A DNA stretch of 64,000 nt from assembly GCA_903834785.1 (NCBI GenBank), contig CAILKP010000093.1, forward strand, positions 124,001-188,000, read 5' to 3'. The notes beneath the pieces are model-generated. The model was not told the DNA's origin, did not search any database, and saw nothing but the letters and a program-made list of their open reading frames with translations. The position numbers and the translations under genes are program-made. This document shows positions 53,639-61,452 of the stretch, one piece after another (within the stretch, counting starts at the first letter, position 1; the number at the start of each line of letters is the position of its first letter). The stretch comes from an uncultured bacterium. Its GTDB lineage: Bacteria > Planctomycetota > Phycisphaerae > Phycisphaerales > UBA1924.

Positions 53639-55255
53639 ATGCTTCACGACAGCACTGCACCCAGTACACCCCTGACGCTCGCGACCATCGTCGCCACGGT
53701 GGGGCCGGCATCGAGCGATCCGGCGATGCTCTCCCGGCTCATTCAAGCGGGCGTCAGCGTGTTTCGCCTGAACTTCTCGCACGGCAAGTTCGAGCAGCAC
53801 GCGGCGGTGCTGACTGCGATTCGCCAGCAAGCGCGTGAACTGCAGTTGCCGATCGGTGTGCTGGGTGACTTGCCCGGCCCGAAGATCCGTCTGGGTGACT
53901 TGCCGGAGCCCATTGAGCTCGTCGGCGGGCAAACGGTGATCCTGGATGCCGGCGAGACGGTGCCGACGACGGACTCGGACGGGAACCTCGTCCTGCCGTG
54001 CGGCTACCAGCGCATCGGCGAAGATGTGCTCGCGGGCCATCGCGTGCTAATCAACGACGGGGCGGTGCGGCTGCTGGCGGTGGACCATCAGCAGCGGGCC
54101 GGGCGGCAGGTGCTGCGTTGCTGCGTCACGCCCTCGGGCGGTGGGCTGGTGTCGTCACGCAAGGGCATCAACCTGCCCGACAGCGACCTGAGCGTGCAGG
54201 CCATGGCGGAGCGTGACTGGCAGGCCGTCGCCTTTGCCGTTGAGAACGGGCTGGACTACCTGGCACTTTCGTTCGTCCGCACGGCCGATGAGGTGCTTCG
54301 CCTGCAGGAGCATCTGCGGGCGGTGTGCATCGCTCGTCCGTCGGCCGCCGCGGCATCCGGTCCTGCGTCTGCCTTGCCGCTGATCGAACCGGCCAGTTCG
54401 GCGATCCCGGTGATTGCCAAGATTGAGAAGCCGCAAGCGGTCAAGAACCTGACGGAGATCACGCGGGCGGCCGATGGCATCATGGTTGCCCGAGGCGATC
54501 TGGGCGTCGAAATGGACATCGCTGATGTGCCGATCGTCCAGCGGAAGATCATTCAGATGGCCGACGAGTGGGGCAAGCCGTGCATCGTGGCCACGCAGAT
54601 GCTTGAGAGCATGATCACCTCAAGCATGCCCACCCGGGCGGAGGCGACCGATGTTGCCGGTGCGGTGCTGGCCGGTGCCGATGCGGTAATGCTCTCAGGT
54701 GAAACAGCCGTTGGCAAGCACCCGGTGCTGGTCGTTGAGACCATGCGTCGGATCATCGCCCGGGCGGAGGAGTCGCTCTCAGAAACCCGGACACAGCCGA
54801 GCCCGCCGAAGGGAGTGATCCAAACCGGATACCGTACCGCCGCACTGGCCCATGGGGCGTGGTACGTGGCCCGGGATGTCGGGGCGAAGCTCATCATCTG
54901 CTGGTCTGAGGCGGGCGGGGCGGCACGGTACCTGAGCCAGACCGGCTTTGGGATCCCGATCATCGCGTACTCATCCAGTCGCCGAGATCTGCGGCGGATG
55001 GCCCTGCTCAAGGGGGTGCGGCCCATGCGCTGCGAAGTGCCCCCAGCCCCGGCTGGCCAGGATGGCGCCGAGGGGCTGACGCTGGCGGACTGGAACAAGC
55101 GGGTTGATCAGGACATTACCAGCCGCGGCTGGGCCAAGCCTGGGGACACCGTGATTCTGCTGGCGGGGCGGCCGCTCGGCGTTCCCAAGACGGGCACGGT
55201 GCTGGTGATTCACAAGGTGGGGCAGCCTGGGAGCGGGTTTCTGGCCTGGCGGTAA
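53639..55255 (+). CDS. pyk: Pyruvate kinase
   Basis: 538 aa from the ATG at 53639 (TTG 53633 is alternative). Last step of glycolysis, forming pyruvate and ATP. Signatures are ATVGPASSDPAML, VFRLNFSHGKFE, GDLPGPKIRLG, DGAVRLLAV, DYLALSFVRTADEV, the catalytic-loop IAKIEKPQAVKNL, MVARGDLGVEM, KPCIVATQMLESMI, PTRAEATDVAGAV and MLSGETAVGKHP. An Ala/Ser/Pro-rich insertion (~residues 230-245) lies before the IAKIEKP strand. The C-terminal allosteric domain is present and ends with a VLVIHKVG strand, giving slightly above the usual ~470-480 aa length. Confidence 0.95.
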   Translation: MLHDSTAPSTPLTLATIVATVGPASSDPAMLSRLIQAGVSVFRLNFSHGKFEQHAAVLTAIRQQARELQLPIGVLGDLPGPKIRLGDLPEPIELVGGQTVILDAGETVPTTDSDGNLVLPCGYQRIGEDVLAGHRVLINDGAVRLLAVDHQQRAGRQVLRCCVTPSGGGLVSSRKGINLPDSDLSVQAMAERDWQAVAFAVENGLDYLALSFVRTADEVLRLQEHLRAVCIARPSAAAASGPASALPLIEPASSAIPVIAKIEKPQAVKNLTEITRAADGIMVARGDLGVEMDIADVPIVQRKIIQMADEWGKPCIVATQMLESMITSSMPTRAEATDVAGAVLAGADAVMLSGETAVGKHPVLVVETMRRIIARAEESLSETRTQPSPPKGVIQTGYRTAALAHGAWYVARDVGAKLIICWSEAGGAARYLSQTGFGIPIIAYSSSRRDLRRMALLKGVRPMRCEVPPAPAGQDGAEGLTLADWNKRVDQDITSRGWAKPGDTVILLAGRPLGVPKTGTVLVIHKVGQPGSGFLAWR

Positions 55256-55387
55256 TCTTCCTGGCGCGCATCCGAAGGAGGGCCCGGGGCGATACCGTGC
55301 CGCCGCCGGAGCCCCTGAACGCCCCCGGGCGGGGTAAGGCGCGTTGGAAGTGCCAGGAACTGCCCCAGATCGAAGAACTGCAGCCGC

Positions 55388-56641
55388 ATGTCGAATCCAG
55401 AGAATCCCGCCCGAGTGAAAGTTGATCCGTACGCGGCGGTGCGTTCGGCCAACTACCGGCTGTTCGCCTCTGGCTTTCTGGCTTCGAGCACCGGACTACA
55501 GATGATGTCGGCTGCGGTGATGTGGGAAGTGTACATGCGGACGAAAGACCCCTTTGCGATCGGCATTGTGGGTCTCTGTCGGGCACTGCCGGTTGTGGCG
55601 CTGGCCCTGCCGGCGGGGCACGTGGTTGACAGTGTCCGGCGGGAGCGGGTGCTGATGCTGACGCAGGTGGCCATGGCGGTCGCGGCGGGGATGCTGGCGT
55701 GGGCGAGTTACGAGAAGGCACCGCTGTGGGTGATCTACGCCCTGCTGGTGGTCACGGGATGTGCCCGCAGCTTCAACGGCCCGACGAGGAGTTCGCTGCT
55801 GCCCCAGCTCGTCGACCCCCCGGTGTTCTCGAACGCTGTGACGTGGAACAGCGGCATCTTTCAGTTCTCGGCGGTAACAGGCCCGCTTCTGGCCGGCGCG
55901 CTGATGGCCCGATGGGAGGTTGCCTGGCCGGTGTACCTGCTGTCGAGCGGGCTGTGCCTGGTGCTGGCCATCAACGCCTGGGGGCTACGGCCACGGCCAC
56001 AGGAGCGCAGGGCGGAAGGACCGATGACGCTGGCATCGATAACGGCCGGGCTGTCGCACGTGATTCGTGAGAAGACGGTGCTGGCGACGATCACACTGGA
56101 TCTGTTCGCGGTGCTTCTGGGCGGGGCCACGGCGCTGCTTCCGATCTACGCGAGCGAGATCCTGCATGTTGACGCGTTCGGCTACGGTGTCCTCAAGGCC
56201 GCCCCGTACGTCGGCGCGTTCCTGATGGCTGTGGCCATGGCGCACCTGCCGCCGCTGCGCCGGGCCGGCTGGGCCCTGCTGATTGCTGTGGCGATCTACG
56301 GGCTGACGATCATCGGCTTTGGGCTCAGCACGATCGCCTGGGTTTCAGCGGTCCTGCTGGCCATCGGCGGTGCGGCGGACAACGTCTCGGTGGTCATCCG
56401 CCACGTGCTGGTGCAGAGCCGCACGCCCGAGCACCTGCGTGGCCGGGTTTCGGCGGTCAACAGCGTGTTCATCGAGTGCAGCAACGAACTTGGATCGTTT
56501 GAATCGGGGCTGGTTGCGCGGTACTTCGGTCCGGTGTTCTCATGCGTGTCCGGAGGCGTGGGCACGGTGCTGGTGGTTGCGGCGGTCGGGTTCGCCTGGC
56601 CGGAGATCAGGCGGCTAAACAAGCTTGAAGAGCCGAAGTGA
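55388..56641 (+). CDS. MFS transporter, EntS/MFS_3 type
   Basis: 417 aa with 12 predicted membrane helices. MFS_3 features are RLFASGFLASSTGLQMM at the first helix, DSVRRERVLM in the A-motif loop, GPTRSSLLPQLVDPPVFSNAV after the fourth helix, and LRGRVSAVNSVFIECSNELGSFESG in the second half. Members export siderophores or small hydrophobic compounds by proton antiport; no siderophore genes are nearby, so the substrate is unknown. The start is ATG 55388, with an upstream Met-free gap of 130 bp after pyk. Convergent with the TPR-like gene. Confidence 0.9.
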   Translation: MSNPENPARVKVDPYAAVRSANYRLFASGFLASSTGLQMMSAAVMWEVYMRTKDPFAIGIVGLCRALPVVALALPAGHVVDSVRRERVLMLTQVAMAVAAGMLAWASYEKAPLWVIYALLVVTGCARSFNGPTRSSLLPQLVDPPVFSNAVTWNSGIFQFSAVTGPLLAGALMARWEVAWPVYLLSSGLCLVLAINAWGLRPRPQERRAEGPMTLASITAGLSHVIREKTVLATITLDLFAVLLGGATALLPIYASEILHVDAFGYGVLKAAPYVGAFLMAVAMAHLPPLRRAGWALLIAVAIYGLTIIGFGLSTIAWVSAVLLAIGGAADNVSVVIRHVLVQSRTPEHLRGRVSAVNSVFIECSNELGSFESGLVARYFGPVFSCVSGGVGTVLVVAAVGFAWPEIRRLNKLEEPK

Positions 56642-56678
56642 CGTTCGAAACGATCCGGGCGACCCGAGCCGCTGCGAG

Positions 56679-59039
56679 TTACATCAACCCGCCGTCGCGG
56701 TCGCCATCAGGATCAAACTCGCTGCCACCGTCATCGTCGGGACTGGTCGGGGCGTTCTCGGCATCGGCCAGGAACCGCTCGACTGCGAGCCGATCGGGGT
56801 GATAGCGGGGGCCGAGACGTTCGAGTCGCTTGGAGATCTGCTTCCAGAGGCGGATGGCTCCGTCGGTGTCGCCGGAGGACTGGTCGATGAAGGCCTGCTG
56901 ATGGGTGACGGCCAGGCGGAGCATCTCGGGTGACTCGCCTTCGGCCATGGTGACCTGACGGTCACTGAGCAGGTCGAGGGCGGTGATGACGGCATCCTGT
57001 GCCTGCGACTGCATGCCGCGGCGGACGAGGAAACCCACAAACTGGCCAACCGCTGCCGACACAAGTGGCCCCGGGACAGGCTTCAGGGCCAGGAGCTGGT
57101 CAAAGCCGGCAAGGAAGTCAGCCTGGGCTTGTTCGGTATCCCCGGTCGCTGCCACGAACGCGGCGCGGACGCAGCGGTACTCGAGCTTCTCACCTTCGGT
57201 TGACTCCGGTGATGATGCGTGGGCGGCCAGTGCGTCATCGAAGGTTGCAAGGGCCTGTTCGGTGAGTTCGAGCTCGAGCAGTGCTCCGGCAAGCGGTCGC
57301 AAGAAGACCTCGCGGCTGATTGCCATCTCACCAGTGAGCCCTTCGCTCAGGGAAAGGCCGCGTTCGAGCATGGCCTTGCCATCGGCGGCCTGGCTGTCGG
57401 CCAGCAAGCTGCGGCCCATGTGCAGGCATGCGATAGCGGCCGATGCTCGAGAGGACTCGCTTGCCGACTCGGCCTTGATCAGGGCCTTCCAGATCTCCCT
57501 CGCCTCATCGTCGCGGTCGAGCCGGTAGAGCACCAGGGAGCGGAGCAGGTCCCAGCGGCCTGCGGCTGCTTCGTCGTGCTCCGCACCGTCGCGCAGCTGG
57601 CGGGCCAGGCGAGACATGATGGCGATCGCTGCCTTCGGCTTGCCGATGCGGCTGCTGATTCCGGCGAGTGCCTCATCGCAGACGGCGATGTTGCGAGGCC
57701 GGTTCCCCGCGCGGCGGGCGATCTCGCGGGCGATGGCCAGCGGGCGAACCGCCTCCTGATCGCGGCCGAGCTCGGCCAGCGAGTTGGCCCAGCGAAACAG
57801 AATCGGTCCGGCGTAGGGGCTGGGCACAAGCAGACGCGCGTTCTCGACCGAGCCAAGTTCGCGTTCAAGGAACTTCACGCAGCGCTCCGCACCGCCGAGC
57901 CACTCCGCCCCCTCGGTGCAGCCGTAGAGCAGTTGTGCTGCGGCGATACCGAGCATTCCGGCTGGGGAATCCGCTTCTGCGTCGTCGGAGACGGGCGGGG
58001 TGGGTTTCGGGTTGGCCGCGGCTTCGGAATCGGCACGCTGCTTTCGGAGCGCGTATTCCACCATGACGCTTTGCGAGGCCAGCAGGAGCGGTTCGATCGC
58101 GTCGGGCTGTGCGGTCGCGGCATCGAGCTCGCGGTTGCTGAGCCGGGAGGAGCACTGGGCGACGGCGTCGCCGATGGCCGCTTCAATATGGCGGAACCAC
58201 TCCGGGAGCAGGACTGGCTCTGTGAGGTTGAGCCATGGGTTCAGACGGACCAGACTCCGAGGCGATCCTGGAGCAAACAGATCTTCCACCGCCTGTGTGA
58301 TGCGATCCGCAGGGACATCGGCTATGGGCGGCCCCGCATCGGCAGGGACAAGCAAGCCGAGCCGCAGCAGCGAGTGAATGACCTGCTGCGGCGTGCGGCC
58401 CGAGGACAGCAGCCAGTCGCTGGTTCCCTGGATCGAGTTGAGCACCTCTGCCAGCCAGGCAACGTGGGCAACGCGGCCAGGAATGACCGCTACGGCCACA
58501 AAGCAGACACTCTCGGCGATGTTCAACCGGCGATCGAGTTCATTGGCGAGAATGCGTTTGATGGGCGGCTCGAAGGTTGGCCGATTCGAGGCAACGAAGG
58601 TCCCCAGCCCAAATGCGTGCAGCAGCCCGTGGCGCAGTGGGGCTGGCGATGGCCCTCGCTGCGGCTTGCCGAAGATGTGGGGACCGGGTACCACCGGCCG
58701 GTAGAGATCCAGAGCTGCCATAAGGTTGCTGCACGAACCGAAGGCATCCTGGCCAACGAGCGCCCGGATCAGACTCAACGTCGGGACGCTTCGCTCGGCC
58801 GCGGCGGTCAGCCGCCAGGAGGCCATCCACTCCTTCCAGCCCTTGCGTGCAGAGACGCGGCGAAGCTCGGCAGCCCACTGCCGCGGGTGAGACCAGCCTG
58901 GGGCAATCGGAAAGGCGCGGGGTGGATCGCCAGTCAGAGCCCGGTGCAATGGGACAGCCAGCGCGGGATCGATCCCACCGTCACCCTCGGCCTTGCCTTG
59001 TTCCTGCTGTGTCTCCACGGTGCTCTTGCCCTGCATCAT
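56679..59039 (-). CDS. Large TPR-like protein of unknown function
   Basis: 786 aa, no family recognised. The N-terminal ~250 residues are mixed with Trp/Pro segments (LPEWFRHIEAAIGDAVAQ). From ~350 the sequence is a long series of Ala-rich helical pairs typical of tetratricopeptide repeats: LLYGCTEGAEWLGGAER, RWANSLAELGRDQEAVRPLAIAREIARR, RRGMQSQAQDAVITALDLL and others. The C-terminal Asp/Gly tail is disordered. It has no signal peptide and is probably a cytoplasmic scaffold, possibly with signalling partners. Two consecutive Met codons lie at the start. A TATACT -10-like hexamer lies 24 bp upstream. Confidence 0.7.
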   Translation of the reverse strand: MMQGKSTVETQQEQGKAEGDGGIDPALAVPLHRALTGDPPRAFPIAPGWSHPRQWAAELRRVSARKGWKEWMASWRLTAAAERSVPTLSLIRALVGQDAFGSCSNLMAALDLYRPVVPGPHIFGKPQRGPSPAPLRHGLLHAFGLGTFVASNRPTFEPPIKRILANELDRRLNIAESVCFVAVAVIPGRVAHVAWLAEVLNSIQGTSDWLLSSGRTPQQVIHSLLRLGLLVPADAGPPIADVPADRITQAVEDLFAPGSPRSLVRLNPWLNLTEPVLLPEWFRHIEAAIGDAVAQCSSRLSNRELDAATAQPDAIEPLLLASQSVMVEYALRKQRADSEAAANPKPTPPVSDDAEADSPAGMLGIAAAQLLYGCTEGAEWLGGAERCVKFLERELGSVENARLLVPSPYAGPILFRWANSLAELGRDQEAVRPLAIAREIARRAGNRPRNIAVCDEALAGISSRIGKPKAAIAIMSRLARQLRDGAEHDEAAAGRWDLLRSLVLYRLDRDDEAREIWKALIKAESASESSRASAAIACLHMGRSLLADSQAADGKAMLERGLSLSEGLTGEMAISREVFLRPLAGALLELELTEQALATFDDALAAHASSPESTEGEKLEYRCVRAAFVAATGDTEQAQADFLAGFDQLLALKPVPGPLVSAAVGQFVGFLVRRGMQSQAQDAVITALDLLSDRQVTMAEGESPEMLRLAVTHQQAFIDQSSGDTDGAIRLWKQISKRLERLGPRYHPDRLAVERFLADAENAPTSPDDDGGSEFDPDGDRDGGLM

Positions 59040-59062
59040 CAGACGCGTGTTCCCAACCGCTG

Positions 59063-59068
59063 AGTATA
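59063..59068 (-). promoter_or_regulatory. TATACT -10-like hexamer upstream of the TPR-like gene
   Basis: Reads on the minus strand, 24 bases before the ATG at 59039, with a short leader. No good -35 lies at 16-18 bases, so support is weak. Confidence 0.3.
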
Positions 59069-59153
59069 CCCGAAGTTACGGTTTGCGGTGTGAAGGGGCC
59101 GCTCGGGCTGGTTCCCGGTGAACAGCCTGGTAACGGACCGCGTTGTCAGGAGA

Positions 59154-60062
59154 TCACCGGGGCTGCCTGGTCAGCGCCGCCTTGGCGTCGGCCAACCCGG
59201 CAAGCTGCTCGCGGCTGGGCTTCGGCCACTGGAGGTCCAGTTTCTCGATGCTGGAGCGGAGGATGTCAGCCACGGCAGCCCGGGCGACGAACTTGTGATC
59301 CGCCGGGATCACGTACCACGGAGCCCATTTCGTGCTGGTGGCGGTGATGGCCTGCTCGTAGGCGTCCATGTAGTCGTCCCAGTACTGACGCTCCGTGACG
59401 TCGGACGCCGAGAACTTCCAGTTTTTCTCCGGATTGTCGATGCGTTCGAGGAAGCGTCGCTTCTGCTCGCCCTTGCTGATATGCAGGAAGAACTTGAGAA
59501 TCAGTGTCCCGCTGCGGGCCAGGTGCTGTTCGAAGTTGTTGATGTCTTCGTAGCGGTGGTTCCAGAACTCGCGGTCGATCTTTCTGCCCGGCAGCGGTGC
59601 CTTCTGCAGCAGCTCTGGATGCACCCTGGTGATCAGCACGTCCTCGTAATGCGACCTGTTGAAGACCATGATCTGTCCACGGCTGGGCACATTCTTCCAG
59701 ATACGCCAGAGGAAGTTGTGGTCAAGCTCTTCTGTCGAGGGTTGCTTGAAGCTTGTGACAGAACAGCCTTGTGGATTCATGCCACTCATGACGTGCTTGA
59801 CAACACCATCCTTACCCGCGGCATCCATGGCCTGGAGGATCACCAGTACGCTGTGCGCATCGGCCGCCCAGAGTTTGCTCTGCGCCTCGGCAAGCCGGGC
59901 CTGATTCTCGCGCAGGATTGCTTCGGCCTTGGCTTTGAGGATCTCCCGGCCAAGCCGCCTGTACGCGCCGCTGCCGCACCAGGCGGGATCAAAGTTCTTC
60001 AGCCGGACTCGCGTGCCGGGCTTGACGATGAACTTCTCGACAGCTGCTTGATCTACTGGCAT
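59154..60062 (-). CDS. Polyphosphate kinase 2 family protein
   Basis: 302 aa. PPK2 enzymes phosphorylate nucleotides from polyphosphate or the reverse. Walker A is MDAAGKDGVVKH (residues ~79-90); the lid and Walker B lie near FNRSHYEDVLI (134-144), with RPE-like IDREFWNHRYEDI next. Length and layout match class I or III single-domain PPK2, which use polyphosphate to phosphorylate ADP or AMP/GDP; class cannot be fixed by eye. It is the last gene of a leftward run, 48 bp after the TOP6A gene. Substrate specificity is inferred only from family. Confidence 0.94.
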   Translation of the reverse strand: MPVDQAAVEKFIVKPGTRVRLKNFDPAWCGSGAYRRLGREILKAKAEAILRENQARLAEAQSKLWAADAHSVLVILQAMDAAGKDGVVKHVMSGMNPQGCSVTSFKQPSTEELDHNFLWRIWKNVPSRGQIMVFNRSHYEDVLITRVHPELLQKAPLPGRKIDREFWNHRYEDINNFEQHLARSGTLILKFFLHISKGEQKRRFLERIDNPEKNWKFSASDVTERQYWDDYMDAYEQAITATSTKWAPWYVIPADHKFVARAAVADILRSSIEKLDLQWPKPSREQLAGLADAKAALTRQPR

Positions 60063-60110
60063 GCGGGGAGGGTAAGCTGACGGGACCGCACCGGGTGGCT
60101 GGCCGGCGGC

Positions 60111-61277
60111 TTACTCCAGCCAGTCCTTGTCCTTAAGCCGCTGGGGCACGTATTCCTCGGTCACGTACGAAATGTCCTTGGTGATCAGCGATTCGACTTC
60201 CATCTTAAAGCCGTTGTCCAGAAGGCCCTGGATCTCGCGCTGCCAGCCACGGTCGCCCATGAACCATGGGTAGTTCATAATCTCCTTGGCCCGCTTGATG
60301 TCGTTGTCATTGAGGTCGATCTTGACATCGTCGGAGAGTTCACAGGCGCGGTAGTCCTTGCTGCGCACGCCAAGGAACTTGGCCTCGGGGATCGCAAGGC
60401 GCTCGCTCTCGAAGGCAAGCGAGATGGAGCCCTGCTTGATCACGCTGTAGATGTAGTGCCCCCAGGGGTCGCAGTCCAGAAGGCAGTAGATCGGCAGGCC
60501 GAGTTCCTCGTTGAGCCGGCGAAGGAGACGCCGGACGCCGCGGGTGGGTTGACCGCTGCCTTCGGTCAGGATGCAGTTGTGCTTCTCCCAGAAGCGGTCC
60601 TCGTTAAACCGGCCCCAGACGGTGTCTTTCTCAACGTGCAGGACGAACTTGGCGTCGCACTTCTTGAACTGGATGACGTCGGGCTCGCAGATGCTGGGGA
60701 TGGCATAGCCGCCGGAACCCATCCGGCGGCAGTCGATCTCGTCGCCGGAGTCGACAATGGTGATGTTGCCCACCATCGTGCCACGTTTTTTGGCGTAGAT
60801 GTGCAGTTCTTCGCGGAGAGCCGCCATGGCGACCTCGAGGTCCTCAAGGATGCCGTCGGACTCGTCCTGATCGGCGAAGGTCTTCTCGCCCTTTGTGCCC
60901 GCCACGGTGTGCAGGCCCTTATAGAACATACCGCGGAGGCTCAACGTCTTCTCCGCCTCAATGAGGGATTTGATGGAGGAGGAGTGCAGGCAGGTCTGCA
61001 TGAACTGCTTGGCCTGGTTCAAGTTGAACAGCTGCCGTTCGCTCGTTGCGTCGCCCATCTCCAGAATCCGACGCTTCTTGTTCCAGATTGTATTGGAGCG
61101 TGAACGGGTGGGGATTTCCAGCTTCGGCTCGGCACCCTTGAGCGCACGTGTGGTCACCTCATCGGCGAATGTGACAACGCGGCCGAGCGTCTTGGCGTCA
61201 CGCTCCTTGATGCGAGCGGAGATCTTGGCGTCGACGGTGCGGCTGCTGGTCTTGGCGGTGTCGGTCTTCTTGGCCAT
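60111..61277 (-). CDS. DNA topoisomerase VI subunit A-like protein (TOP6A/Spo11)
   Basis: 388 aa from ATG 61277. Cleaves both DNA strands through a tyrosine, coupling to ATP in the B subunit. The catalytic tyrosine is Y119 in LSLRGMFYKGLH (compare the archaeal RDLYY motif). The TOPRIM fold is seen as E216 in VEKDTVWGRF and D268/D270 in LLDCDPWGHYIYS. A Lys/Thr-rich N-terminal tail of ~60 residues leads to a CAP-like domain. No subunit B gene adjoins; it may lie outside the window. Topoisomerase VI is best known from archaea and plants, with scattered bacterial members. The gene precedes PPK2. Confidence 0.9.
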   Translation of the reverse strand: MAKKTDTAKTSSRTVDAKISARIKERDAKTLGRVVTFADEVTTRALKGAEPKLEIPTRSRSNTIWNKKRRILEMGDATSERQLFNLNQAKQFMQTCLHSSSIKSLIEAEKTLSLRGMFYKGLHTVAGTKGEKTFADQDESDGILEDLEVAMAALREELHIYAKKRGTMVGNITIVDSGDEIDCRRMGSGGYAIPSICEPDVIQFKKCDAKFVLHVEKDTVWGRFNEDRFWEKHNCILTEGSGQPTRGVRRLLRRLNEELGLPIYCLLDCDPWGHYIYSVIKQGSISLAFESERLAIPEAKFLGVRSKDYRACELSDDVKIDLNDNDIKRAKEIMNYPWFMGDRGWQREIQGLLDNGFKMEVESLITKDISYVTEEYVPQRLKDKDWLE

Positions 61278-61452
61278 GAGCGCGGCATTCCTTTGCCAGT
61301 GGGGGGCGGTCTTTCCTTGCCAGGCTGCGATGGTGCAGCCGAGAAAAGTTAGGCCGGTTCCGGCCACGAGGTGGGTGGGGATCGGTCGGAGGAGCGGCCC
61401 GTTTGGCCGGAATCAGGCTGGCGGGGTGTGGTGTGGGCAGGTGCCGCCGAAC

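Noticed and set aside
57219-59063. 614-codon open frame opposite the TPR-like gene
   Set aside because: No domains or start signal. The minus-strand frame has TPR-like periodicity and a plausible start, so it was preferred, though the choice rests on that periodicity alone.
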